From Syntrophorhabdus sp. (lineage in GTDB: Bacteria > Desulfobacterota > BSN033 > UBA1163), in assembly GCA_020724025.1 (NCBI GenBank), contig DYHU01000013.1:1-6529 (forward strand): a stretch of 6,529 nt of DNA. Direction: 5' to 3'. The notes under the pieces were generated by a model. The model saw only the letters and a list, made by a program, of their open reading frames with translations. It was not told the origin of the DNA and did no database searches. Positions 6,277 through 6,529 of this stretch are shown one piece after another. Each line of letters begins with the position of its first letter. Position 1 is the first letter of the stretch. The translations under genes and the position numbers were made by a program.

Positions 6277-6529
6277 TCATTTTTCCCAAATCAATTGATT
6301 GACCGGCACCTCCTCAAAGTAGGAGACGGTTGCCGTCCGATCCGGACTGTAAGAATAGCCGCCCGGAATAGGCCAGAGGATGGAATCATCCACCGGCTGG
6401 ATACGGGGATCAAAATTGATGAAGTTCCAGAGGGGAGAACTGATGGCTCCCATTCCCACCCCTCCCACCATCCTTTGAAAAGCGACCATTTGATCTGCCT
6501 GGATCTTCTTCCATGAATATTGGTCCCAT
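6277..6529 (-). CDS. 3' end of an unrecognised gene upstream of the permease (partial)
   Basis: The frame is open from the right edge to a TGA at 6279-6277, giving 83 visible C-terminal residues. No convincing ribosome site precedes the internal ATG at 6489, so the gene probably begins outside the window. The visible part is rich in aromatic residues and proline and has no membrane helix or cysteine. It contains GGVGMGAISSPLWNF, then PVDDSILWPIPGGYSYSPD, and ends NQLIWEK. I cannot assign a family. The direct contact with the permease ATG shows that it belongs to the same operon, so it may be the substrate-binding, adaptor or periplasmic component of the system. Confidence 0.6.
   Translation of the reverse strand, partial: WDQYSWKKIQADQMVAFQRMVGGVGMGAISSPLWNFINFDPRIQPVDDSILWPIPGGYSYSPDRTATVSYFEEVPVNQLIWEK

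Noticed and set aside
6289..6300. Perfect 12-base palindrome AATCAATTGATT near the permease start
   Set aside because: It lies inside the coding end of the upstream gene, is a single AT-rich copy, and no promoter elements surround it.
1..6529. CRISPR arrays, tRNA or rRNA genes, insertion sequences, riboswitches
   Set aside because: No regularly spaced repeats, cloverleaf sequence, transposase reading frame, terminal inverted repeats or long structured leader were found by eye.

Overview
The window looks like chromosomal DNA from an anaerobic or metal-cycling bacterium. A deltaproteobacterium (Desulfobacterota) or similar lineage is my best guess. It rests on the gene families present (a methyltransferase-type uroporphyrinogen decarboxylase homologue, DUF169, a NosL-like lipoprotein) and on the AGG/AGA-rich, purine-loaded coding strands. 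There is no rRNA, tRNA or marker gene to settle the taxonomy. The window is gene-dense, and no gap exceeds 80 bases.

Layout. Positions 77-1072 (+) encode a ten-helix transporter of the BASS/ACR3 superfamily. It converges on everything else, which lies on the minus strand. Reading leftward from the right edge there are two transcription blocks. Block A (6529 to 2988) has five tightly joined genes: the 3' end of an unrecognised gene, an FtsX/MacB-type permease, a LolD/MacB-type ATPase, an eight-helix membrane protein, and a small NosL-like lipoprotein. Every junction overlaps or abuts (stop-start contacts of 0 to 4 bases), so this is almost certainly one translationally coupled operon. Its promoter is outside the window. 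Block B (2915 to 1081) starts from a near-consensus sigma-70 promoter (TTGACA, 17 bases, TATAAA). It encodes a URO-D/MtaA-type zinc methyltransferase homologue and a DUF169 protein 14 bases downstream.

How they may work together. In block A, the lipoprotein carries a TRASH-like cysteine pattern. The eight-helix protein has all five of its cysteines (including CC and HHCxxC) in loops predicted to face the periplasm. Together with a mechanotransmission-type ABC transporter, this suggests a periplasmic metal or thiol handling machine, possibly for copper. That is inference; substrate and function are not established. In block B, the intact His-x-Cys...Cys site suggests a methyl-transfer or corrinoid-linked reaction with DUF169 as partner, but no corrinoid protein is visible nearby. 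The transporter at the left edge has a different arginine codon usage and may have a separate history.
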